From Tachypleus tridentatus (lineage: Eukaryota > Arthropoda > Merostomata > Xiphosura > Limulidae), in NCBI RefSeq assembly GCF_004210375.1, contig NC_134833.1, positions 141,724,127-141,788,126 of the forward strand: a stretch of 64,000 bases of DNA. Reading direction: 5' to 3'. This document shows, in pieces, positions 32,782 through 44,900 of the stretch. The notes beneath the pieces were generated by a model. The model made no database searches. It saw only the letters and a list, made by a program, of their open reading frames with translations, and was not told where the DNA came from. Numbering within the stretch: the stretch's first letter is position 1; every line of letters begins with the position of its first letter. The position numbers and the translations under genes are program-made.

Positions 32782-35700
32782 ATGGATTATTTAAAGAAAA
32801 AAATGAAAAGCCACAAGAAGGAAAGTGGTAGTGATGAAGAGTTGGACACTGGTGAGTATTTCAGTCAGCTTGAATCAAATGGCAGACAGACTCAGCAGCA
32901 CAGGTTGGAGGACTGGCAGTTCTTCCAGCAGCTCACACATAAAGTTCAAGGTACACTTCAGAAAACACATGCTAACCTGAGTAAGCTGAAGGAAGAAAGT
33001 GCCATTTCTGTCCTTCATAAATCACAACCTTCTTCCAATGAAATAGAAACAAAACATTTTTCCAGTGAAAACAGGATTAACAGTGACAGCTCGTTTTTTG
33101 TACCAGACCAAAATGAACTTGACAGTTTATCTGTAATTTCCCAGACAAAAATTTCCAGGGGCTCGAAGCCTCCTCCTAGACCCCCACCACCCAAGAGAAA
33201 TAAAGATAGAAAAAAATGGGGAGAAAAAGATTTGCATTTTCTCAACACAACTCCAGAAACTACAAAAGAAATACAAATACCTTTACTAATTTTCACTGCA
33301 GAAGACGGTGAAGAACAGATCGAACAAGATGAAAATAAAGAGATTGAAGAGAAACCTTTGACCGATTTTTCCCTGGAAGGCAGTTCTGAGGTAACCAAAG
33401 AAAATTCTGCAGTTTCCTACCAGTACCTTGATAAGCTGAACATGTTGGAGGATTATTCTTTGAATTTTGATGACCCCTTTGATACATCCTTTGTAGACCT
33501 GTCATGTCTGTACTTATCAGAAGTTGGTGTTGATGATGATAAAAGGAAAGCACCTGTAGTAATTTGTGAGAATAATGAAAGACCTGTTTCTTATTCACAT
33601 GTAGAACCATTTTTTTATGATTCTCCAAACCTTTCACCTCCTGAGAATCTTGTTAGTGACTTATCATCAATGGTGTTTGAAGGATGTGGGGATACCTCTA
33701 AAACATCATTATTACATTGTCATCTTAAACCAGTTGTGAAAGATAGCAATGATTTGCTGACGAAAGGACCAGAAAATACTGTGAAGGTATCATGGTTTCC
33801 ATCGAAGAACCCATTTATTTCAAAACAAGTGAAACCATTTAATCAGTTGTTTTGTACTACGAATGTAGATGTTTCTCATGTGTCAGTTGTATCAGACTCT
33901 AGCACTAATCCATTCAAATGTGAAGGTAATCTCATGTCTGAATCTCACAGTAGTAGTCAGTGTGTTGTAAATAATAGTGCTGTTTCTTTTTATTCTTATA
34001 ACCAGTGTGAATTTCAAAAGTCAAAAGAACAACAACTGATAGACTTTGCTGAAGACAGTGCCATTACCAAACCTGATTTGGAAAAAGAAACATTACAAGA
34101 TTTAATAGCACTTTTAAATTCTGATAAACATGTAAAAGGAAGAAGTTCAGGGAAGTATACAGAAGAAATCCCTAGAAAAGAGTGTTCAAATGAAAATAAA
34201 ATGGCAATACAAACTGCTGATGTTTTCTCTGAAACAAAATTTGTAGAAAAGGAAAAACAAGAAAACTTTGACTCCTTTGGATTACACAAATGTTTTGTAA
34301 CTAAGGGTAACAGTATGTTGGACAAGTGCAATGTCTCTGAAGTATCAAGTACTATAGAAAGTGAGAAGCGTGTTCAAAAACAGAACTGTCAATCTTCAGT
34401 TTTAATACCTTCAGAGAAGTTGAAGTTGGAAGGTAAAACTGTAACGTTTGAAGATTTTTCTTGGTTTACATTGCAAGAGGATAATTGTATTTATTGTAGT
34501 GATAATGATAATGTTGCCACAAATAAGAAAGATGATTTTAGTGTTGTTAAATCTGGTAATTCTAATACTTATCTTTTGGGAAAGTCTAAAGTTGCTAATT
34601 CTGATTTTCAACATACTTTTGGTGTTGAAAATCAAATTGTCTCTTTTAATATAGGTAATGAATTTGTTCAGGAAGGAACCAACATTCAGTATAGTAAGAA
34701 ACAAATTCAAAGTGGAGCAGACCTTTTCTCAACTACAGCTGAAAATAAATCTACATGTAGCATGAAAAGTGTAAGAACATACAGGCAAAACGATTATGAA
34801 GTTGATGCTTTAACTCCAAACAAAATCTTGAGTTTGGATTCATCTGCAAAAGATCCTAATTGGTTTAGTGATTTTGAGGAGGTTTATTTGGAGAAGGAAA
34901 ATAATAAAGATAACTTGGTAAACTTTGATTTAGATGAAAATAGTAATTTGTTGAATGAACAAGCACTTAAAAAAACTGGGGTTTTAACAACTATAGAATT
35001 TTTAGCTGGTAGAACATCTTCAATGGAGCTACAAGAATTTGATCTTCAAGCTACTGAAACAGGAAAACATTTCACCTCGTCAGGTTTTGATCCATTTGAT
35101 ACCAGTGTGGTACAGCTAACTTCTGGTTCTGACCTACAGGTATCCACTGACACTACTGCCTTTGAAGCTTTTGCAGCCAAGTTTGAAGAAGCTATTAAAA
35201 AACAAGAGAGAACTGTTGCTGACAGTGTTGATGAATTTGATTCATTTGTATCTCTGAAATTAGATAAGTTGCTGAGTAGTGATGAAGATGATTTTAATTT
35301 GGAAGAAAGAGCCGTTGAGCTTTTGTCCCCTAGAAATGAACCAGATGCAATTCCTTTAGAAAAGCTGCCCAAGAAACCATCTGAAGACTCGTTTAGTGAT
35401 GAATATGAAGGAAATTCTGTTGACTTTTCCTTTCTTATTAAACCAAAGATAAGAAGCAGACCAATAAAAGACAAAAGTTCTTTGCAATCTATGTCCTTGC
35501 TTCCACCACCTCCAAGGAGTCCAGATTATTCTTCTACTTTCAGCACCATGGAATTTGATTATGGTCCAAGGTTGTCGGAAGGAAAGCAAACATTAGAAAC
35601 AACACACAAGTTACCAGAGCAGGAAGTAGAGCCTCCTGAATCATTTGGAAAGCCAAGTGTGCCAATCAGTCACATGGATTCTTTTGAAACTGCTTCTCCA

Positions 35701-35913
35701 TTGTTTGATGATGACATTTCTGAACCATTAGAGGATTTTATATCAAAACATAGTGAAGATGATTGGGAATTACTTTTGCGACAGCCAGTGAAGAAAAAAA
35801 TAACAGGAAGTAGGTTTTGGAAAAAAGTTTACGTGAAGTTTTCAGAAAACAGTGTTGTGCAACTCTTCAGTCTAAAGGAAGACAGTAGTCCATTTCAAGA
35901 AGTTCCACTTCAG
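32782..35913 (+). CDS. stnB: Stonin exon 2: entire disordered N-terminus and start of stonin-homology domain
   Basis: 1044 codons in one exon, ending in phase 0 at ccacttcag|gtaagc. It carries both NPF and both DPFDTS motifs and the first 50 residues of the folded part. An open frame continues 42 bases into the intron, which should not be taken as coding. Confidence 0.95.
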
Positions 35914-38900
35914 GTAAGCATAGTGTTTCTCATTATAATTCTAAAATTATTTTAGTTTGGTCTATTTTTTGCTTTTTTGGCATTTTTACAAGATATTACA
36001 TATTGTATTTAAGTATGTAAAGATGTTTCAGAACTGTCATCTTGTATAAAATAGCCTTTCAAATTTTTTTGTAAAGATATTTTGTTGTCAAAGAAGATGA
36101 AGGCTGTTTGCAGAACAACTGTGGTTTGAAATATTCTTGCATACTGATGAATTTATAATTCATAATACAAAAATTAGAACTCTGGATTTCTTGAGTATTT
36201 TACATTTATGAATATTGTATTCTTGCATTCATTCGATTACCAAATAATAAATGTTGTATGTTGCATCTAGTCTTTATTCATCACTTGTTTTCAAAGCTGT
36301 AGAGATACCAATAGTTTACCTATAAATACATAGGTTTTTTTCATGGTCAAATGTTTTAATCTAAGGTATGAAAACAATAGAACATTAATTAAATGATTGA
36401 AAAATGAATTTGAGGGTTTTTGAAAGGTATCAGATCCTTTGTATCAAAAGTATTGTTTTTAATTCATGCTTTAAAGAATGGTTCTTGGTTCCTGGAAAGC
36501 CATTGACAAATTTACAGACTTACAATACAAAACATCTGGCATTTGATTCCCTTAGGTCGACACAGTGCAGATAATCTGTGGTTTAGATTTGCAATCAGAA
36601 AACAACGGTTTTGTGCCTTCGTTTAATATACTGGTATTTTCCTTAATTTCTAGTTTTTGGTTTGAAAAAACAGACACGTGAAAGAAAACTATAGAAGTAG
36701 TGAATCCTGTGATCAAACATGCTTTATGAGGATGTGTTTTAAAATTTTATTTTTAAGGTAAACCACAATAAAAAACACATATCAGTTTTATAGCATATGA
36801 CTGTATGTCTGTTGAGAAGTTGAATACAATTCATTACTTTTATAGCATATGACTGTATGTCTGTTGAGAAGTTGAATACAATTCACTACCATTAAGAGTT
36901 CAGTTCTTTAGATTAGATGAGTCATGCTTTTGACATGCATATTGGTCAGTAGTGCAGGTTTCTGGTTTTAAAATCATTTAGTTGAAAACAGGAACCATTG
37001 AAAAATTTCCCTTTTTAATATCCTTTACAGATTTTTAGACTGAATGCTAAAATTTATTTCTTTGGTATTGTAATAATGTTTTTAATATATTCAGGAACTT
37101 AATATTGCAATTAGATTTTTAATTGTGTGTGGTAGGCTATGCTTTATTTTTAATATAGAAATTTGTACTAATTTTAGTTGAAGGTACTTTTATTTTGAGG
37201 TTGCATTGAGTATGTAGATGAATAGCTATAATTTTCTTTCAAGTTTAGGAAATTATTTCACTAGTACAAACATGCGAGTTCCAATAAATTGATCGAGTAC
37301 TGTTTATTATTTATTCAGGCAGATAGTTGCTTAAGTGTTGTAGATTTGGCTTGTTGTTTCCAATGAAGTAATAATAGCTATAATTTTCAAGTTTAGGAAA
37401 TTATGATATCGATTACCATAAGTAATACAAATATGATAATTACCATAAGTACAAAAGAAGTTATCAGGGTAGTTACTTTTTAATGTTATTTTTGATGTTA
37501 GACCTATTATTAATTATGTAGAACTTGTACAACTTTGCAAGTTATTGATCTTTTAGTGAAGGAAATAAAATGTTTTTGTTATTGTTGGGTGAGATGAATT
37601 AGTTTTTATCAAGTTTTTTAAAGGAAAGTGCCCAGCAGTAGAAACCATTAACATCAGTAATGTTATTTAAAATCATGTTTTAATTCATGCACTTTATGTT
37701 AAATGAAGTGACAGGATGTTCACACTGAAGTGGCGTACTTAAGAAATTATTTATTGGATAAAACAGGAAATGTAATTAGTGTTTTTGTTTTTAATGAATC
37801 ATATGTAAATGCCCCAATTTAGTTGCGAAATTTATAAAAGTCAAACATTATGTTAAAATATACCTCTTGGAGGGTTAGTGAAAACTGTCATGATAGGATG
37901 TATGTATAACCTGAATGTTTATAAACTGTGAATATGCTAGGTTTTATCTTTAATTGCTGTGTTTATGAAAATGTTAGGATATGATTTAATTAATGGGAAA
38001 ACCAGTATGGCAGCTTATCTTAGAAGGAGAGCAATTTTGGGGTGTTTAGTAGACAGCTACAAATTGAAAGCTGGAGTGTACATTAGGCCCGTGTTTGGCA
38101 TAGTAGTTCAGCATCTATAGACTGGAACTTAACAAGACTAATATGCTACAGAGCTAATCTATGTGAGTTACACTTTCAACCTTTTCATATATTTTCAGAG
38201 TGAATGCAGACTGTTGTTTAAGTGTATACAATTTGATTGTTTAAAAAATTTGAAATAGAGTACAGTAACCAAACATGTAACTAAAGAGATGAGGGTTACT
38301 GAAGTTGGATCTATAGATTTGATCAGACTTAAAGGTTTGTGGAAAGTTACCAGACAAGCTTCTGATATAGACATTGTATTTATATGAATAATTGCAAAGT
38401 TATCGTGTTGGATGTTAAATTATATATGTTTAATATTTAAAAGTGAACATTTCTTGTGTGTTAACTATACAGAAAAGAAATGAGTTTTTATCCAGCATAT
38501 GCTTTGTCAGAATTCTTTGTGCTGTTCACTAAGTAGTTTTCAAAAAAAGCACTTCTTATAATTGGTAGATAAGTATAATCAGTCATCAACCTGTAAACTA
38601 CAGGTGGTTGGCCACAACTTACTGCCCCAGATTAGTTGATAAAATTTTAACATGACAATCTATTCTATGTCAGTAATTTGATGCACAACTATATAAATTT
38701 TAGGCATGAATTTCTCTCAACTATTTCTAAATGTAGCATATAGTCTTATTATGATTAATTGGCACCATTGACATTCATTGGAGTAACCTGTTGTAATGTA
38801 CATAAAACATGTCATTAGTTTGAATGTGTGAATTTCAGTTCATTCTGTGACTATTTTAGGAATATTGTTTAGGACACTTGTATTTTAGTTGTGAATCCAT

Positions 38901-41900
38901 TGTCATAATATCTTTGGCATTTTACTAATGTTTTCTAAAAAGCTTCTTAGGTTCGTTTTGGGTCACAACAGAAAAAATGAAAACTTATTTAAGATGAATG
39001 TACAGATTCTTTTCATACAACAAAGAGACTTAGATTATTTACAAAGATGTGACCTTTCAAGATAAATTTTATGAGTTTTTACATAACATTAATAATTGTA
39101 TTTTAATCCTAATAACCTATATACTTTTATTTGTTTGTGGGTATTAGTTTATTAAGCATTTATTGCAAGTCTGTGTTGATCATATACTGATTTATTCTGT
39201 ATTAAGTATATAATTATACTGGATCAAGTATTCAGAGCAGATGTAATAACAAAAGTAGAATTTCAGACATTTATAATTGCTGTTTTTAGTTTTGTGTTTT
39301 GCTTACTTTTTTGGTGTTTCATTTTCATGTACATAAAACATTATTTTAAGTTACCTATAATTATAAATAAGGTACATCTGTATGAATCTAATGAACTGAA
39401 TAGTAATGATTTTGATATAGTGTGTAAAAGAAGTAAGAGCTACAGTTTAAAATGTCTATTGTTAGTTGTGATGCTGCATAACATGCAAACCAAGAAAACA
39501 GCACAGTGGTGTATGAGGTATTGGTATCTCTAAAACTAATAGAATAAAATCACTGTAAAAACACAACACTTAAACAAATTTACTTAATCCAGTGATATTT
39601 TGATCAAATGCATTTTGTTGGGCTTAACGTGTTCAGTGCCGTAGACGAGATAACTCGTCCAAGCCAGTCAGTAACACAATGCTACGGATGAGTTAAATTG
39701 TTCTCAGTAATACCTAACTTCAACGCTAGATGTCAGCACCATACACACATTTGACCTACTTACAAATTGTTTCATGTTCGATCTAAAATTCACAAAAAAG
39801 TTACAAAATGAAGAAGCATTAAAAGGAGCTGCTGTAGCAGCTGAAATACTTAGCAGTCAACAGGTTAATATGATAGCATAATTACTCTTTGGAATGGGTG
39901 ACCCAGTCTTGTGTTTTTACAGTGACTTAATTATGTAGCGTTATTTCTAAACATTGTGTGGATTCCAATTGTTTTGAAATCTCTTTTCTGCTAAGATGCC
40001 AAACTTAAGTTTTTCATCATTTATAGAGCTGTACATTTAGTTTGAGCCTTGTTGAACATTTAAAAAGAAAAAAAATATCCTGTTTCTGTAGTTCAAACAT
40101 TTATGATAAAACTCACATTAACTCCAGATATTATTCCAGACTACTTAGTATTGTTGTAAGTGTTCATAAGGATGTTTCTGACAATGTCAGGATCTCTATG
40201 TTGTGCTTGTAAACTATGGAGTTATTCAAAATCTTTAGAACCATCTGAGGGAGTATTATTTGTGTAATTTAAAAATCTTTTATACTAAACCAGAATTTCT
40301 CAAACTTCTCAGGCTCATATACCACATTTTGTTTAACCTTTTTTTTGGAAATACAAACTAAGACCTAATTAAAAACAAACAAACTAAAATAACTACAGTG
40401 TAACCCTTCTGAAGCAGCCACCTTGGGACTGAGACAAACTGGCCTGATTAGAGGGGTTTCACTGTACATAATTAGGAATTATGTAAACAAAAAAGGGACT
40501 GATTGAATGACCGCTTTCAAGGGGTGACTGAATCTGACTGAGGGGTGACCACTTAGAGGGGTTCCACTGTAATAGCAGAAATTAATATTTGTAGCACTTG
40601 CCCACTAATAAAAATGATGTAATTATTTTTCCTGATACAATAAAAGAATGTACTTGCAGTTTTTGTCAGTTTAAAGGGAAGAAAACACTAGTGAGTGTAT
40701 GTACTTGGCATTAGAGTTCAAGAAAATGGAAATTAATACGTATATTTATGTGGGAATCTCAAATTGGGTTATTACAAATGTTATAATATTTTAGGGAGAA
40801 GAGGTAAAAAATTTACCTGTCCCACTCCCAAAGGTTGTGTCTGAAACACTGATGAAAACTTTGAATAGTAGTTCTTTATGTTATGTTTTTTTCAGGTACC
40901 ACTCACATTAGTTCCATGTATTATTACGTTACATGTACTAAAGTTTGAGAATCCATGTACCAACATAGTTCCTCCTCTATTCAAGTGTCTCAACCCAACC
41001 TTCAGCCCCTTGGTCCATTGGTACCCAGTATAAATTCCTTTCATACCCACAGAGTTTCCCTACTCAGAATGCCATCAGTGGCAATGGTAACTAACATGTG
41101 CCTTTGGGTTCTGTGGGGGCTTGGCTTTGAGAACTTCTGGATGTGTGGAATAATTTTACCATGGATAATTTTTGTTTTCTGTTTTTTTAATTTTGCACAA
41201 AGCTACATAAGGATTGTCTGCACTAGCCATCTCTAAATTAGCAGTGTAATACTAGGGGGAAGGCAGCTAGTCGTCATCATTCACTGCCAACTCTTGGGCT
41301 ACTCTTTTACCAACGAATAGTGGCAATGACTGTCATATTATAATGCCCCCAGAGCTGAAAGGGTGAGCATGTTTGGTGCGACTGGGATTTGAACCCATGA
41401 CTCTTAGATGACGAGTCGAATCTCTTAACCCACATGGCCATGCTGGGCCATTACCATGGATAAAGGGGTACCACAAGTCTTTGCATCAGGATTAGTCATA
41501 CAGTTTACATCTTCATCTCCATCATCTACCCATTCTGTAGTGTTTCCATCTTCCACAGATCCTTAGATTTGAGAACTTCATTCCAGGACTATTGGAGATT
41601 CATTGGTCAAAGGGGAAATGGAGAGGACCATCTTAGTTCTTCCATTGTTTTTATTCCTGTTTGTATGTTGTACCCAAGAAGACAGGATATTGGAATCTAG
41701 TCATCAATATTCCTCTTCCAAATCAATTGATAGATCCTCCAAGGTTCAAGATGGAGTCATTCCTCACTCTGCACTGGCATTTTTTTACCAGATATGTGAA
41801 TTATCAAATTTGATTTCTCCTGTCTGCACATACTCATAGTGGAGCATTCCCACTACTCTTTGTATTTTGTGCACAAGGGGCAGATACTGCAGTTCAGGGC

Positions 41901-44900
41901 TTTGCCCTTCCAACTAGCATTGACATCATATGTATTCTGCCAGATTGTAAGAGCTTTTTCTTGTCTTACAAATTCCATGGACCTGTGTACATACCATTAC
42001 ATGGATGACTGGTTACTGCTGGTACCTTCTTATCAGTTAGCGAAATGTCATGCCCATATTCTACTTTCAGAAGTAACCAAGACAAGCTTTATTATCATAG
42101 TCAAGAAACCTATTCTCATTTTTACAAATATATTATCCATTTGGGTGTTTTTTTCTCAGTTGGGCCCAGCCAACTTCCATCTGGTTCCATGTTGTAGAAC
42201 AAGCACTTTGGCTCTTACTTACCTCTCCTGTTCTCACTGCATGGATAGTGTCTCTTTTTTTTTTAGGGATGTGGACATCACTGAAATTTATTTTTAAAAT
42301 AAGTCATTTTGTAATGAGTACTATCTTACAAAGTTGGAAAACCCATAGAAAAGGAATAAAAATAAAACAAGCAAAGCAAGGCTAAGACTACTCATTCCTC
42401 CTCTAAGTGTTTACCAACAAACAGTGGGATTGACTGCCATTTATTATAATGCTCTTATGGCTAAAAAAATATGTTTTAGTAATGGGTTTGGTCATATGGC
42501 TTTTGGATATGTGCATGTCAGGAATGTTTTGAAGCACAGTGCTTTTGTATTTTATGTTTTGTAAAGATTTTCTCTTATATAATGCAGAATGCTATGTAAA
42601 TGTGACCTCTACAGTAATGTTATTTCCATAATTGATAAATGTAACACATTTGTTGCTAATGGCATGCTAATGCTTCAGTCATTTCTTTTAATCAGGTGTT
42701 ACTGATGCATTAATGCATCTATTACCAAAGGGGTTACAACAACATGAGAGCATACAAATAAAAAGCTCCTTAGTGTCATACAATGACATTGTGTGTCCTG
42801 TTCTTTTGTGAATGACAGAAAACATTTTTAAACTAAAGTTTCCAGGCATTAGGTCTAAAGATTCTGCATTTCTTGTTGTTATTTTTATATCTACAAGATG
42901 AAGGGGTTGTACAAACATTTTAATCTGAGTGAAACTGTATTTCACAAAAATCTGATTCAGGGTAATTTGAAAAGGATTTTGTAGATAGGGATAGTAATTA
43001 TGGGTTTAGTGATTCTGAGTCTGATGAAAGAGGCTTGGATTATACAGAGAAGGTAAACATTCTAGCTGATTTGTCTATAACTAACACTGCTGATCCAGTC
43101 ACCAACACTGACATTGGAATACTAGCATTGTTTGATGTATGGCAGACTGGCCAGGATAAATATCTTAGTCTTGATTTTACTGCATAACTACATAAAAGCA
43201 CAATGTAATAAAACAATTTATTAAGAACAGCAAAACGTGAATCAATAAATAATGGACAGTAGAATCTATGTAAAAGATAATTTTACTGACTGAAATTTAT
43301 CAAAAACAACCTGCGAATAGGCCTAATCAGTTTATAAAGAATAACAAAAAATTCAATTAACAGATAATGCTATGCATAAAATCGAAACATTTAATTATTT
43401 TAAAATGGTACTTGAATAATAAAGGCCACACAATCAGTTCTGAAATTACCTTTGTATGTGTTTACTTGATTAACACACAGACAAATCTAAATTTCATAAG
43501 TGTCTTGAAAATCAATTAAAATGTGTATCGTCATGGTGGGCCTTAGCCAATAACTTGTAAATTTATGCAAAATCAATGATTATTTTAATGCAGAATAAGC
43601 CTAATTCAAATACTGAATAAAACACTAACAGCTATTTTGGGAACAGCAATTTTCCATTTGCTTTGTGTAGCTGCATGCATTGTACATACAAAAGCAGGCT
43701 CATAGAAGCAATGTTTGGATTTGCCTTTGAAGCAAAGTTGCTATTATAGAATAGTGATTATAAAATAATAGTAGTTGATAATAAAGGTTGTATATTTAGT
43801 GGTCAACAATGAAGATGTACTGTAGTAAGTTTGAGTACAGAACAAGATAAGTACATACTACTGGTGTGTTTGTGAATTCAAGTGGTGAGTGGCAGTGTAC
43901 TACGTAATGAATTTATTGCCATTTACAAACTTGTCCACCTTTTTACTTTTTTATTGATATTTTTGATGGGTTTAGCAGAAAAGTAGAATGAATTTTGTTT
44001 ACATTGTCTCATCTTGAGATGTTCTTTGAAGAAGGAAATCCAATTTGTCCATCAACATTCAATTCACCAAATGTTGATAACAAAACAGTTTTGCTGGCTA
44101 AACCAAGACATGCTTACAAGACACGTGAAATCAGAACTAAACTGTGATAATCTGTAATCAGTATGACGGCCCCTCATGCCATGCAGAATTTGTCAAATAC
44201 GATTTAAGCCATGATCAGTTTTATTAAAGCTCTTTTCTGTTCTGAATTCGTTAGAATCTGTTTTGTAAATTAAACTTTAATATGTTGATTTAATTTTTCA
44301 GTTACAAATATTGGAACTGTATATAATATGACAGTATGTAAATATTGTAAAATTAAAGTACTAAAGTCATTGCAGTAACAGGGCCACACAAATTTATCAG
44401 TGAGCTTGTCCTGTGTAAGTAAACAGCAACTGATTGCATGAACAGTGAGAATCATGACAGATTTGATGGCAGTTCTAATAAGCCATCACAAAACCTGTTT
44501 TGTGGTACCTTATGAGCATCAGTGTAATGATGCATATCACATGTGAAAGCCTGATTTTTGTGAAATGTATTTGTCATCCCTTAAAGCCATATTACAGACA
44601 GCAGTGTTCTGTTACTAGATGTACTAGATGAGTGAATCAGTGTTTCATTTTTGATCAGACTATTTGTTTCAGTGTTCTCTGTACTAGAGATGTTTGGTGG
44701 GTAACTCGTGTTGTCGTTAGGTTTAATCTGCTTAGACTTCACAGTCATCGAGACACTTCAACAGCTATCATATTCTTTCAGAATCTCTCTATATTTAACC
44801 TTGTGTGTGTAGTCTTAGGCAGGCCATTAAACTGTTATTACTTTGAACACACAGCATTGCCTTTGCATTTTATAATTTTGGTGCAAATACAGAATATGAT

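Noticed and set aside
35914-35955. Extension of the large stonin frame to 35955
   Set aside because: caggtaagc at 35911 is a strong donor and the next exon continues the stonin-homology domain in phase 0, so these bases are intron.
42688-42945. Minus frame of 85 codons as a gene
   Set aside because: No start or splice context and no clear family; a faint resemblance to the middle of piggyBac proteins was too weak to keep.
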